A stretch of 64,000 bases of DNA, from assembly GCA_031769625.1 (NCBI GenBank), contig JAUIMM010000698.1, positions 62,001-126,000 of the forward strand. Direction: 5' to 3'. This document shows, one piece after another, positions 10,707 through 24,914 of this stretch. Both the position numbers and the translations under genes were made by a program. The notes under the pieces were generated by a model. The model worked only from the letters and a program-made list of their open reading frames with translations, was not told the DNA's origin and made no database searches. Every line of letters begins with the position of its first letter. Position 1 is the first letter of the stretch. Source of the stretch: Taudactylus pleione (lineage: Eukaryota > Chordata > Amphibia > Anura > Myobatrachidae).

Positions 10707-13700
10707 ATCACCCAGGACCTGCTGGGACCTGTAGTGCCACAGAAAAACACACATATAAACTAGATATGTGCACCAGACCATTTTTGCTAGATTTGGATTT
10801 GGCTCTGATTCGTCATCCGGCCTTGGATTTGAATTTGACAAAGCGCCATGACTGGTTTTGGATTTGAATTTAGATTTGGATTTTTTTACAAAAATTGACA
10901 AAGAAAGCTAAAATCACATAATTTGGGCATTTTTTTGTTCCTAGAGTATTATTAACCTCAATAACATTAATTTCCAGTCATTTACAGTCAATTTAGACCA
11001 CCTCACAGCTCACAATATTATTTTCACCATTATTGGCCAAAGGCTGCAGTGAGCTGGCAGGTTACTAAGCGACAGAGTGGTGGCACAGACACCGCAGTTT
11101 AAAGCACATCTATGAAACATTGCCATTCACTACTGAGTAACAGTACTTGTGTGTTATGGACACACAGAGGGCTAAGGCCCAATGAGTCACGGTGCATGTA
11201 AACACAGTGGGTTATGGCCCAAGGAATCACAGTACTTGTATACACAGTGAGGTACAGCCCAAGGAGTCAAGGTGCTTGTATACACAGTGGGGAACACCAC
11301 AAAAAAAAGTGTTTTTTTTACTTTTTAAACTTTTAAATCTCTTCATTTTTTTTTTTACTTTTAAACTTTGTTTTTTTTGCACACACAGCCACTTGTGAGT
11401 CTGGATACAGCCCCTTTAATCAGCAGAATATAGCGCAGCATACATCAGCGAGCACTGTTGCCCCTTACACAGTCACTTTGCCAGCACAGCCAACTCTAAA
11501 TGACCCCCAGAGTGTACGTATATTTAGCACAGTGGGCCTAATCTATATAGTGGCTAAGCATAACAGGGATATATTGCATACTGATCAAGTTACATTAGGC
11601 TAAACTGAATATTTATCAATCCTGAAAGTCTACTGTATAATGGGCAAAATCGGTCCTCCACTGTATATTCATCATTGCCAATTATATGCTATACTGGGAA
11701 CAGAGACTATTGGGGAGATTCAAAAAGAAGCACGTTTCCATCAGAATATTGCACGCTGATGTAATGCTGGTCATCCTGCAGGAAAACCTCGCTCGGCTTT
11801 GCTCACACCTATAGGGGTGCAGAAATAACTAGCCTTGGCCTAGCTATTAACGTCATTTCAATTTATAAACATCCTAGCTGTATTTTCATATTAATTGTGT
11901 TTTTTATTTTCATTCAATCCCTTGCTTGTTTTCTACCCAAGTAGCAGTCTTGAGAAATAAAAAATGGACAGAATCAGCAGGTTAATGAAATGAGAAAGAG
12001 CTGATAGGAACTGATTGATTGAATGAGTGGATGCAGTAAAAGAGAACTTTGGCGAATAAGGAGATGGCAAAGGGACAGATGTGTAATAATAATAAATGGC
12101 AGGTGTATCATGGGAAGCAGAGGTGATGGAGAATATAAACATATCACACATCAGTAAAGATTATTTTGTGCACTTCTCCTTTAAGGAATGTAGAACACGA
12201 GTGAGGTCATGCTGTGATGTCATAATGGTAACTCTTTGCTGTTGCTCATTCTTAACCGCCCAGGACACTGACATAGCATTATCATTGCTGTCATTAACAT
12301 ACTCCAAATACATCTCTTGCACCCAGCCCACTGAGGGAAATATATCCTCTTGAGGTAAGTATCTCATCAAAGACAAAGGCGTTTCACTTGGATGTGCCTG
12401 CAGACTTGGAGCTTGACTACCCTAAAATATGACCTTGAGCTTGTTTATTTCTATAATTGGAGGTTCTAGCAGCACAGCACATCTATCGCAATGTAGTAGC
12501 CATTCGGGTAAAATCGGTGCTTCTCAAAAGGGGATGACCATCCTCTTCAGAAAATTGCGCAGCTTTGTGAGGAATTTAAATTGGGTAATGTCAGGAGATG
12601 TGGACAGGAACTATATTAATGACGTCAGCCAATGTTATTTATTAATGTGGTAAACTGTATAGTGTATTTTAGTGTCAAATGTTCATACAGTATTTTAAAT
12701 AAGTTTGGAAATATAACTCTGCATAGCCTCCTAGTGCCCAGAGGGACGGGCAATCCTTCAAGCCATGGGTCCCCAGAGGTTTCCTCCACAGGGGGTTTTT
12801 CCTCTCCTGAGTGCTGAAGGATGATTCTTTGTGAGTCATGAGGCTTCCACCATCTTGTTCCTCTTATAGGACAAGCTTGTAAGAGCCTCCAGCTAATCTT
12901 GGGCACTAATTTATTTACAACGCAGAGTAAAAATAAAGTGTTGTTTTCCTTGTGCTAAAAATTCATAATAAATATATTTTCAAATTGATTTTACTTGATG
13001 TGGTCTTTGTTTTTTTTCATAATGGAGTCTCTTAGAAGGTTAAGAGGCTGTGAGGTCTACTATCCTGTTAATAGAAGAGATTTGATAATCTTCGCACTAC
13101 ATAATAGTTTAAGGTTATGACCTAATGGCAATGTGCAGGATATGGCGGTGGTACATGATGTCATTGGGGAAGTGGTCAAGTCCAGAAAGGACGCAAAAAA
13201 TAAAAGAGATCAGGTGAAACAGAAATAATATAAAATGTTTTCTAACATACAGTATATACTCTTCTGTGCTGGACAAAATGAAGCAAACGACATATGGAAG
13301 GTTACAGTCCCTTTAAATAGCAAATATTTAAGATGGTTTTCAAGGCATTTCTTAAAGAGGTTGGATACCCTGTCCAATTGCATTATTTAATGCAATCATC
13401 CTGCAGATTTGGAAGCAGTGGAGTGCACCTGCAGAATAGGTAGCCATTCTGAATGGATGAAAAATTGCATAATTGGTTCACAATAACTTAGGAGATGCCT
13501 AATTGAGTCTGCCAAGTCCCAGGCAATTGCTCAATGTCATGATCCTGTGCTGTTGACCCCATAAGAAGAAAATCCAAAGCATGGGGTCCTCCTGTCACAT
13601 AGTCCAAGCATATTCTGCAGGGGATGTGTGCCTCTTCCCTAGGAAAAAAAACAGCCAGAGGCATCACTAGGGTCTTTGGAGCCCAGGGCAAGTTAAAGAA

Positions 13701-14271
13701 CTGCGTGCCGCCCCCCGCCCCGCCCCCCCATAGACACGAATAGTGAAGCATTTATGCGCACCCCTGGCGCGCAGCAAAAAATGGGTGTAGTCACTTACTG
13801 AAGGGGCGTGGCCACTTAAAATGGGGCATGCCAACATGGCACGCCACCCATTTCTTGTCACTCTGGGAACATTACTTTCTATTCCATATATACCTTACCG
13901 ATACGGTGGTTTCTCACAATGTGGAACCTCTGAAGAAATATATCCTCCATGGGAAGACAGCGCCTGCAGTCGGCATTCACTATTCATGTAGGGCACATCG
14001 TCCAGAAGATGCCTGTTTGTGTGGGAATATTAACAAGGTCGGACTCATTCCCCCTGTGTATTTCCTGCCCCCTGCATCTCTTAGCCACACCATCTCCCCC
14101 TGCATCGTCTCTCGGCACACCCAGACACACACATACTGACACAGACATACACACCTCTTTCACACAAATGCAGCCAGCCAAATAAATAAAACGGCTTGCT
14201 TATGCAGGCGCTTTTAGCACTAGAAGTGCCTGCATACCCATGGCTGAAAAAGCATGTTGAAGCTTGAAGAA
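10707..14271 (+). repeat. Satellite monomer copy 4 (short-tail type)
   Basis: Same length and subgroup markers as copies 2 and 3. Private changes are GAGCACTGTT near 11451, AGACAAAGGC near 12371 and GGGTGTAGTC near 13784. The last of these breaks the start codon of the 82-codon ORF present in the other copies without further compensation, which argues against that ORF being a gene. Confidence 0.95.
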
Positions 14272-17200
14272 ATCACCCAGGACCTGCTGGGACCTGTAGT
14301 GCCACAGAAAAACACACATATAAACTAGATATGTGCACCAGACCATTTTTGCTAGATTTGGATTTGGCTCTGATTCGTCATCCGGCCTTGGATTTGAATT
14401 TGACAAAGCGCCATGACTGGTTTTGGATTTGAATTTAGATTTGGATTTTTTTACAAAAATTGACAAAGAAAGCTAAAATCACATAATTTGGGCATTTTTT
14501 TTGTTCCTAGAGTATTATTAACCTCAATAACATTAATTTCCAGTCATTTACAGTCAATTTAGACCACCTCACAGCTCACAATATTATTTTCACCATTATT
14601 GGCCAAAGGCTGCAGTGAGCTGGCAGGTTTAAAGCACATCTATGAAACATTGCCATTCACTACTGAGTCACAGTACTTGTGTGTTATGGACACACAGAGG
14701 GCTAAGGCCCAATGAGTCACGGTGCATGTAAACACAGTGGGTTATGGCCCAAGGAATCACAGTACTTGTATACACAGTGAGGTACAGCCCAAGGAGTCAA
14801 GGTGCTTGTATACACAGTGGGGAACACCACAAAAAAAAGTGTTTTTTTTACTTTTTAAACTTTTAAATCTCTTCAACTTTTTTTTTACTTTTAAACTTTG
14901 TTTTTTTTGCACACACAGCCACTTGTGAGTCTGGATACAGCCCCTTTAATCAGCAGAATATAGCGCAGCATACATCAGCGAGCAGTGTGCCCCCTTACAC
15001 AGTCACTTTGCCAGCCCAGCCAACTCTAAATGACCCCCAGAGTGTACGTATATTTAGCACAGTGGGCCTAATCTATATAGTGGCTAAGCATAACAGGGAT
15101 ATATTGCATACTGATCAAGTTACATTAGGCTAAACTGAATATTTATCAATCCTGAAAGTCTACTGTATAATGGGCAAAATCGGTCCTCCACTGTATATTC
15201 ATCATTGCCAATTATATGCTATACTGGGAACAGAGACTATTGGGGAGATTCAAAAAGAAGCACGTTTCCATCAGAATATTGCACGCTGATGTAATGCTGG
15301 TCATCCTGCAGGAAAACCTCGCTCGGCTTTGCTCACACCTATAGGGGTGCAGAAACAACTAGCCTTGGCCTAGCTATTAACGTCATTTCAATTTATAAAC
15401 ATCCTAGCAGTATTTTCATATTAATTGTGTTTTTTATTTTCATTCAATCCCTTGCTTGTTTTCTACCCAAGTAGCAGTCTTGAGAAATAAAAAATGGACA
15501 GAATCAGCAGGTTAATGAAATGAGAAAGAGCTGATAGGAACTGATTGATTGAATGAGTGGATGCAGTAAAAGAGAACTTTGGCGAATAAGGAGATGGCAA
15601 AGGGACAGATGTGTAATAATAATAAATGGCAGGTGTATCATGGGAAGCAGAGGTGATGGAGAATATAAACATATCACACATCAGTAGAGATTATTTTGTG
15701 CACTTCTCCTTTAAGGAATGTAGAACACGAGTGAGGTCATGCTGTGATGTCATAATGGTAACTCTTTGCTGTTGCTCACTCTTAACCGCCCAGGACACTG
15801 ACATAGCATTATCATTGCTGTCATTAACATACTCCAAATACATCTCTTGCACCCAGCCCACTGAGGGAAATATATCCTCTTGAGGTAAGTATCTCATCAA
15901 AGACAAGGGCGTTTCACTTGGATGTGCCTGCAGACTTGGAGCTTGACTACCCTAAAATATGACCTTGAGCTTGTTTATTTCTATAATTGGAGGTTCTAGC
16001 AGCACAGCACATCTATCGCAATGTAGTAGCCATTCGGGTAAAATCGGTGCTTCTCAAAAGGGGATGACCATCCTCTTCAGAAAATTGCGCAGCTTTGTGA
16101 GGAATTTAAATTGGGTTAAGTCAGGAGATGTGGACAGGAACTATATTAATGACGTCAGCCAATGTTATTTATTAATGTGGTAAACTGTATAGTGTATTTT
16201 AGTGTCAAATGTTCATACAGTATTTTAAATAAGTTTGGAAATATAACTCTGCATAGCCTCCTAGTGCCCAGAGGGACGGGCAATCCTTCAAGCCATGGGT
16301 CCCCAGAGGTTTCCTCCACAGGGGTTTTTTCCTCTCCTGAGTGCTGAAGGATGATTCTTTGTGAGTCATGAGGCTTCCACCATCTTGTTCCTCTTATAGG
16401 ACAAGCTTGTAAGAGCCTCCAGCTAATCTTGGGCACTAATTTATTTACAACGCAGAGTAAAAATAAAGTGTTGTTTTCCTTGTGCTAAAAATTCATAATA
16501 AATATATTTTCAAATTGATTTTACTTGATGTGGTCTTTGTTTTTTTTCATAATGGAGTCTCTTAGAAGGTTAAGAGGCTGTGAGGTCTACTATCCTGTTA
16601 ATAGAAGAGATTTGATAATCTTCGCACTACATAATAGTTTAAGGTTATGACCTAATGGCAATGTGCAGGATATGGCGGTGGTACATGATGTCATTGGGGA
16701 AGTGGTCAAGTCCAGAAAGGACGCAAAAAATAAAAGAGATCAGGTGAAACAGAAATAATATAAAATGTTTTCTAACATACAGTATATACTCTTCTGTGCT
16801 GGACAAAATGAAGCAAATGACATATGGAAGGTTACAGTCCCTTTAAATAGCAAATATTTAAGATGGTTTTCAAGGCATTTCTTAAAGAGGTTGGATACCC
16901 TGTCCAATTGCATTATTTAATGCAATCATCCTGCAGATTTGGAAGCAGTGGAGTGCACCTGCAGAATAGGTAGCCATTCTGAATGGATGAAAAATTGCAT
17001 AATTGGTTCACAATAACTTAGGAGATGCCTAATTGAGTCTGCCAAGTCCCAGGCAATTGCTCAATGTCATGATCCTGTGCTGTTGACCCCATAAGAAGAA
17101 AATCCAAAGCATGGGGTCCTCCTGTCACATAGTCCAAGCATATTCTGCAGGGGATGTGTGCCTCTTCCCTAGGAAAAAAAACAGCCAGAGGCATCACTAG

Positions 17201-17811
17201 GGTCTTTGGAGCCCAGGGCAAGTTAAAGAACTGCGTGCCGCCCTCCGCCCCGCCCCCCCATAGACACGAATAGTGAAGCATTTATGCGCGCCCCTGGCGC
17301 GCAGCGAAAAATGGGTGTGGTCACTTACTGAAGGGGCGTGGCCACTTAAAATGGGGCGTGCCAACATGGCACGCCACCCATTTCTTGTCACTCTGGGAAC
17401 ATTACTTTCTATTCCATATATACCTTACCGATACGGTGGTTTCTCACAATGTGGAACCTCTGAAGAAATATATCCTCCATGGGAAGACAGCGCCTGCAGT
17501 CGGCATTCTCTATTCATGTAGGGCACATCGTCCAGAAGATGCCTGTTTGTGTGGGAATATTAACAAGGTCGGACTCATTCCCCCTGTGTATTTCCTGCCC
17601 CCTGCATCTCTTAGCCACACCATCTCCCCCTGCATCGTCTCTCGGCACACCATAACCTCCCCAGACACACACATACTGACACAGACATACACACCTCTTT
17701 CACACAAATGCAGCCAGCCAAATAAATAAAACGGCTTGCTTATGCAGGCGCTTTTAGCACTAGAAGTGCCTGCATACCCATGGCTGAAAAAGCATGTTGA
17801 AGCTTGAAGAA
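14272..17811 (+). repeat. Satellite monomer copy 5 (36-bp deletion, long tail)
   Basis: Lacks 36 bp after GGCAGGTT near 14629, where other copies have ACTAAGCGACAGAG onward. The deletion ends share the short word GTT. It keeps the 11-bp tail segment near 17650. A private change near 16117 (GGTTAAGTCAG instead of GGTAATGTCAG) and GGGGTTTTTTCC near 16321 distinguish it. Confidence 0.95.
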
Positions 17812-20800
17812 ATCACCCAGGACCTGCTGGGACCTGTAGTGCCACAGAAAAACACACATATAAACTAGATATGTGCACCAGACCATTTTTGCTAGATTTG
17901 GATTTGGCTCTGATTCGTCATCCGGCCTTGGATTTGAATTTGACAAAGCGCCATGACTGGTTTTGGATTTGAATTTAGATTTGGATTTTTTTACAAAAAT
18001 TGACAAAGAAAGCTAAAATCACATAATTTGGGCATTTTTTTTGTTCCTAGAGTATTATTAACCTCAATAACATTAATTTCCAGTCATTTACAGTCAATTT
18101 AGACCACCTCACAGCTCACAATATTATTTTCACCATTATTGGCCAAAGGCTGCAGTGAGCTGGCAGGTTACTAAGCGACAGAGTGGTGGCACAGACACCG
18201 CAGTTTAAAGCACATCTATGAAACATTGCCATTCACTACTGAGTCACAGTACTTGTGTGTTATGGACACACAGAGGGCTAAGGCCCAATGAGTCACGGTG
18301 CATGTAAACACAGTGGGTTATGGCCCAAGGAATCACAGTACTTGTATACACAGTGAGGTACAGCCCAAGGAGTCAAGGTGCTTGTATACACAGTGGGGAA
18401 CACCACAAAAAAAAGTGTTTTTTTTACTTTTTAAACTTTTAAATCTCTTCAACTTTTTTTTTACTTTTAAACTTTGTTTTTTTTGCACACACAGCCACTT
18501 GTGAGTCTGGATACAGCCCCTTTAATCAGCAGAATATAGCGCAGCATACATCAGCGAGCAGTGTGCCCCCTTACACAGTCACTTTGCCAGCCCAGCCAAC
18601 TCTAAATGACCCCCAGAGTGTACGTATATTTAGCACAGTGGCCCTAATCTATATAGTGGCTAAGCATAACAGGGATATATTGCATACTGATCAAGTTACA
18701 TTAGGCTAAACTGAATATTTATCAATCCTGAAAGTCTACTGTATAATGGGCAAAATCGGTCCTCCACTGTATATTCATCATTGCCAATTATATGCTATAC
18801 TGGGAACAGAGACTATTGGGGAGATTCAAAAAGAAGCACGTTTCCATCAGAATATTGCACGCTGATGTAATGCTGGTCATCCTGCAGGAAAACCTCGCTC
18901 GGCTTTGCTCACACCTATAGGGGTGCAGAAACAACTAGCCTTGGCCTAGCTATTAACGTCATTTCAATTTATAAACATCCTAGCAGTATTTTCATATTAA
19001 TTGTGTTTTTTATTTTCATTCAATCCCTTACTTGTTTTCTACCCAAGTAGCAGTCTTGAGAAATAAAAAATGGACAGAATCAGCAGGTTAATGAAATGAG
19101 AAAGAGCTGATAGGAACTGATTGATTGAATGAGTGGATGCAGTAAAAGAGAACTTTGGCGAATAAGGAGATGGCAAAGGGACAGATGTGTAATAATAATA
19201 AATGGCAGGTGTATCATGGGAAGCAGAGGTGATGGAGAATATAAACATATCACACATCAGTAAAGATTATTTTGTGCACTTCTCCTTTAAGGAATGTAGA
19301 ACACGAGTGAGGTCATGCTGTGATGTCATAATGGTAACTCTTTGCTGTTGCTCATTCTTAACCGCCCAGGACACTGACATAGCATTATCATTGCTGTCAT
19401 TAACATACTCCAAATACATCTCTTGCACCCAGCCCACTGAGGGAAATATATCCTCTTGAGGTAAGTATCTCATCAAAGACAAGGGCGTTTCACTTGGATG
19501 TGCCTGCAGACTTGGAGCTTGACTACCCTAAAATATGACCTTGAGCTTGTTTATTTCTATAATTGGAGGTTCTAGCAGCACAGCACATCTATCGCAATGT
19601 AGTAGCCATTCGGGTAAAATCGGTGCTTCTCAAAAGGGGATGACCATCCTCTTCAGAAAATTGCGCAGCTTTGTGAGGAATTTAAATTGGGTAATGTCAG
19701 GAGATGTGGACAGGAACTATATTAATGACGTCAGCCAATGTTATTTATTAATGTGGTAAACTGTATAGTGTATTTTAGTGTCAAATGTTCATACAGTATT
19801 TTAAATAAGTTTGGAAATATAACTCTGCATAGCCTCCTAGTGCCCAGAGGGACGGGCAATCCTTCAAGCCATGGGTCCCCAGAGGTTTCCTCCACAGGGG
19901 GTTTTTCCTCTCCTGAGTGCTGAAGGATGATTCTTTGTGAGTCATGAGGCTTCCACCATCTTGTTCCTCTTATAGGACAAGCTTGTAAGAGCCTCCAGCT
20001 AATCTTGGGCACTAATTTATTTACAACGCAGAGTAAAAATAAAGTGTTGTTTTCCTTGTGCTAAAAATTCATAATAAATATATTTTCAAATTGATTTTAC
20101 TTGATGTGGTCTTTGTTTTTTTTCATAATGGAGTCTCTTAGAAGGTTAAGAGGCTGTGAGGTCTACTATCCTGTTAATAGAAGAGATTTGATAATCTTCG
20201 CACTACATAATAGTTTAAGGTTATGACCTAATGGCAATGTGCAGGATATGGCGGTGGTACATGATGTCATTGGGGAAGTGGTCAAGTCCAGAAAGGACGC
20301 AAAAAATAAAAGAGATCAGGTGAAACAGAAATAATATAAAATGTTTTCTAACATACAGTATATACTCTTCTGTGCTGGACAAAATGAAGCAAACGACATA
20401 TGGAAGGTTACAGTCCCTTTAAATAGCAAATATTTAAGATGGTTTTCAAGGCATTTCTTAAAGAGGTTGGATACCCTGTCCAATTGCATTATTTAATGCA
20501 ATCATCCTGCAGATTTGGAAGCAGTGGAGTGCACCTGCAGAATAGGTAGCCATTCTGAATGGATGAAAAATTGCATAATTGGTTCACAATAACTTAGGAG
20601 ATGCCTAATTGAGTCTGCCAAGTCCCAGGCAATTGCTCAATGTCATGATCCTGTGCTGTTGACCCCATAAGAAGAAAATCCAAAGCATGGGGTCCTCCTG
20701 TCACATAGTCCAAGCATATTCTGCAGGGGATGTGTGCCTCTTCCCTAGGAAAAAAAACAGCCAGAGGCATCACTAGGGTCTTTGGAGCCCAGGGCAAGTT

Positions 20801-21377
20801 AAAGAACTGCGTGCCGCCCCCCGCCCCGCCCCCCCATAGACACGAATAGTGAAGCATTTATGCGCACCCCTGGCGCGCAGCAAAAAATGGGTGTGGTCAC
20901 TTACTGAAGGGGCGTGGCCACTTAAAATGGGGCATGCCAACATGGCACGCCACCCATTTCTTGTCACTCTGGGAACATTACTTTCTATTCCATATATACC
21001 TTACCGATACGGTGGTTTCTCACAATGTGGAACCTCTGAAGAAATATATCCTCCATGGGAAGACAGCGCCTGCAGTCGGCATTCACTATTCATGTAGGGC
21101 ACATCGTCCAGAAGATGCCTGTTTGTGTGGGAATATTAACAAGGTCGGACTCATTCCCCCTGTGTATTTCCTGCCCACTGCATCTCTTAGCCACACCATC
21201 TCCCCCTGCATCGTCTCTCGGCACACCCAGACACACACATACTGACACAGACATACACACCTCTTTCACACAAATGCAGCCAGCCAAATAAATAAAACGG
21301 CTTGCTTATGCAGGCGCTTTTAGCACTAGAAGTGCCTGCATACCCATGGCTGAAAAAGCATGTTGAAGCTTGAAGAA
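17812..21377 (+). repeat. Satellite monomer copy 6 (mosaic)
   Basis: The left part carries copy-1/5 markers: CTTCAACTTT in the T tract, GTGTGCCCCC near 18560, AGAAACAACT near 18928 and TAGCAGTATT near 18981. From AGTAAAGATT near 19259 onward it carries copy-2/3/4 markers, including GCTCATTC and the 11-bp tail deletion. The switch lies between about 18990 and 19259. Private bases are AGTGGCCCTA near 18637 and CTGCCCACTG near 21172. Confidence 0.93.
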
Positions 21378-24300
21378 ATCACCCAGGACCTGCTTGGACC
21401 TGTAGTGCCACAGAAAAACACACATATAAACTAGATATGTGCACCAGACCATTTTTGCTAGATTTGGATTTGGCTCTGATTCGTCATCCGGCCTTGGATT
21501 TGAATTTGACAAAGCGCCATGACTGGTTTTGGATTTGAATTTAGATTTGGATTTTTTTACAAAAATTGACAAAGAAAGCTAAAATCACATAATTTGGGCA
21601 TTTTTTTTGTTCCTAGAGTATTATTAACCTCAATAACATTAATTTCCAGTCATTTACAGTCAATTTAGACCACCTCACAGCTCACAATATTATTTTCACC
21701 ATTATTGGCCAAAGGCTGCAGTGAGCTGGCAGGTTTAAAGCACATCTATGAAACATTGCCATTCACTACTGAGTAACAGTACTTGTGTGTTATGGACACA
21801 CAGAGGGCTAAGGCCCAATGAGTCACGGTGCATGTAAACATAGTGGGTTATGGCCCAAGGAATCACAGTACTTGTATACACAGTGAGGTACAGCCCAAGG
21901 AGTCAAGGTGCTTGTATACACAGTGGGGAACACCACAAAAAAAAGTGTTTTTTTTACTTTTTAAACTTTTAAATCTCTTCAACTTTTTTTTTACTTTTAA
22001 ACTTTGTTTTTTTTGCACACACAGCCACTTGTGAGTCTGGATACAGCCCCTTTAATCAGCAGAATATAGCGCAGCATACATCAGCGAGCAGTGTGCCCCC
22101 TTACACAGTCACTTTGCCAGCACAGCCAACTCTAAATGACCCCCAGAGTGTACGTATATTTAGCACAGTGGGCCTAATCTATATAGTGGCTAAGCATAAC
22201 AGGGATATATTGCATACTGATCAAGTTACATTAGGCTAAACTGAATATTTATCAATCCTGAAAGTCTACTGTATAATGGGCAAAATCGGTCCTCCACTGT
22301 ATATTCATCATTGCCAATTATATGCTATACTGGGAACAGAGACTATTGGGGAGATTCAAAAAGAAGCACGTTTCCATCAGAATATTGCACGCTGATGTAA
22401 TGCTGGTCATCCTGCAGGAAAACCTCGCTCGGCTTTGCTCACACCTATAGGGGTGCAGAAACAACTAGCCTTGGCCTAGCTATTAACGTCATTTCAATTT
22501 ATAAACATCCTAGCAGTATTTTCATATTAATTGTGTTTTTTATTTTCATTCAATCCCTTGCTTGTTTTCTACCCAAGTAGCAGTCTTGAGAAATAAAAAA
22601 TGGACAGAATCAGCAGGTTAATGAAATGAGAAAGAGCTGATAGGAACTGATTGATTGAATGAGTGGATGCAGTAAAAGAGAACTTTGGCGAATAAGGAGA
22701 TGGCAAAGGGACAGATGTGTAATAATAATAAATGGCAGGTGTATCATGGGAAGCAGAGGTGATGGAGAATATAAACATATCACACATCAGTAGAGATTAT
22801 TTTGTGCACTTCTCCTTTAAGGAATGTAGAACACGAGTGAGGTCATGCTGTGATGTCATAATGGTAACTCTTTGCTGTTGCTCACTCTTAACCGCCCAGG
22901 ACACTGACATAGCATTATCATTGCTGTCATTAACATACTCCAAATACATCTCTTGCACCCAGCCCACTGAGGGAAATATATCCTCTTGAGGTAAGTATCT
23001 CATCAAAGACAAGGGCGTTTCACTTGGATGTGCCTGCAGACTTGGAGCTTGACTACCCTAAAATATGACCTTGAGCTTGTTTATTTCTATAATTGGAGGT
23101 TCTAGCAGCACAGCACATCTATCGCAATATAGTAGCCATTCGGGTAAAATCGGTGCTTCTCAAAAGGGGATGACCATCCTCTTCAGAAAATTGCGCAGCT
23201 TTGTGAGGAATTTAAATTGGGTAATGTCAGGAGATGTGGACAGGAACTATATTAATGACGTCAGCCAATGTTATTTATTAATGTGGTAAACTGTATAGTG
23301 TATTTTAGTGTCAAATGTTCATACAGTATTTTAAATAAGTTTGGAAATATAACTCTGCATAGCCTCCTAGTGCCCAGAGGGACGGGCAATCCTTCAAGCC
23401 ATGGGTCCCCAGAGGTTTCCTCCACAGGGGGTTTTTCCTCTCCTGAGTGCTGAAGGATGATTCTTTGTGAGTCATGAGGCTTCCACCATCTTGTTCCTCT
23501 TATAGGACAAGCTTGTAAGAGCCTCCAGCTAATCTTGGGCACTAATTTATTTACAACGCAGAGTAAAAATAAAGTGTTGTTTTCCTTGTGCTAAAAATTC
23601 ATAATAAATATATTTTCAAATTGATTTTACTTGATGTGGTCTTTGTTTTTTTTCATAATGGAGTCTCTTAGAAGGTTAAGAGGCTGTGAGGTCTACTATC
23701 CTGTTAATAGAAGAGATTTGATAATCTTCGCACTACATAATAGTTTAAGGTTATGACCTAATGGCAATGTGCAGGATATGGCGGTGGTACATGATGTCAT
23801 TGGGGAAGTGGTCAAGTCCAGAAAGGACGCAAAAAATAAAAGAGATCAGGTGAAACAGAAATAATATAAAATGTTTTCTAACATACAGTATATACTCTTC
23901 TGTGCTGGACAAAATGAAGCAAACGACATATGGAAGGTTACAGTCCCTTTAAATAGCAAATATTTAAGATGGTTTTCAAGGCATTTCTTAAAGAGGTTGG
24001 ATACCCTGTCCAATTGCATTATTTAATGCAATCATCCTGCAGATTTGGAAGCAGTGGAGTGCACCTGCAGAATAGGTAGCCATTCTGAATGGATGAAAAA
24101 TTGCATAATTGGTTCACAATAACTTAGGAGATGCCTAATTGAGTCTGCCAAGTCCCAGGCAATTGCTCAATGTCATGATCCTGTGCTGTTGACCCCATAA
24201 GAAGAAAATCCAAAGCATGGGGTCCTCCTGTCACATAGTCCAAGCATATTCTGCAGGGGATGTGTGCCTCTTCCCTAGGAAAAAAAAAACAGCCAGAGGC

Positions 24301-24914
24301 ATCACTAGGGTCTTTGGAGCCCAGGGCAAGTTAAAGAACTGCGTGCCGCCCCCCGCCCCGCCCCGCCCCCCCATAGACACGAATAGTGAAGCATTTATGC
24401 GCACCCCTGGCGCGCAGCAAAAAATGGGTGTGGTCACTTACTGAAGGGGCGTGGCCACTTAAAATGGGGCATGCCAACATGGCACGCCACCCATTTCTTG
24501 TCACTCTGGGAACATTACTTTCTATTCCATATATACCTTACCGATACGGTGGTTTCTCACAATGTGGAACCTCTGAAGAAATATATCCTCCATGGGAAGA
24601 CAGCGCCTGCAGTCGGCATTCACTATTCATGTAGGGCACATCGTCCAGAAGATGCCTGTTTGTGTGGGAATATTAACAAGGTCGGACTCATTCCCCCTGT
24701 GTATTTCCTGCCCCCTGCATCTCTTAGACACACCATCTCCCCCTGCATCGTCTCTCGGCACACCCAGACACACACATACTGACACAGACATACACACCTC
24801 TTTCACACAAATGCAGCCAGCCAAATAAATAAAACGGCTTGCTTATGCAGGCGCTTTTAGCACTAGAAGTGCCTGCATACCCATGGCTGAAAAAGCATGT
24901 TGAAGCTTGAAGAA
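21378..24914 (+). repeat. Satellite monomer copy 7 (mosaic, both deletions)
   Basis: Has the 36-bp deletion (near 21735) and AGTAGAGATT/GCTCACTC, as in copies 5 and 8. By about 24350 it shows the copy-2 type GC block (GCGCACCCCT, CAGCAAAAAA) and then the 11-bp tail deletion. The switch lies between about 22900 and 24350. The GC tract near 24350-24372 is expanded by extra CCCCG units and the upstream A run is two bases longer. GCAATATAG near 23125 is private. Confidence 0.93.

Noticed and set aside
1..14271. Array as an assembly duplication artefact
   Set aside because: Copies carry private substitutions and indels, including nearly identical copies 2, 3 and 4, and the hAT insertion is present in one copy only. 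Copy number could still be mis-estimated, but the tandem structure is real.
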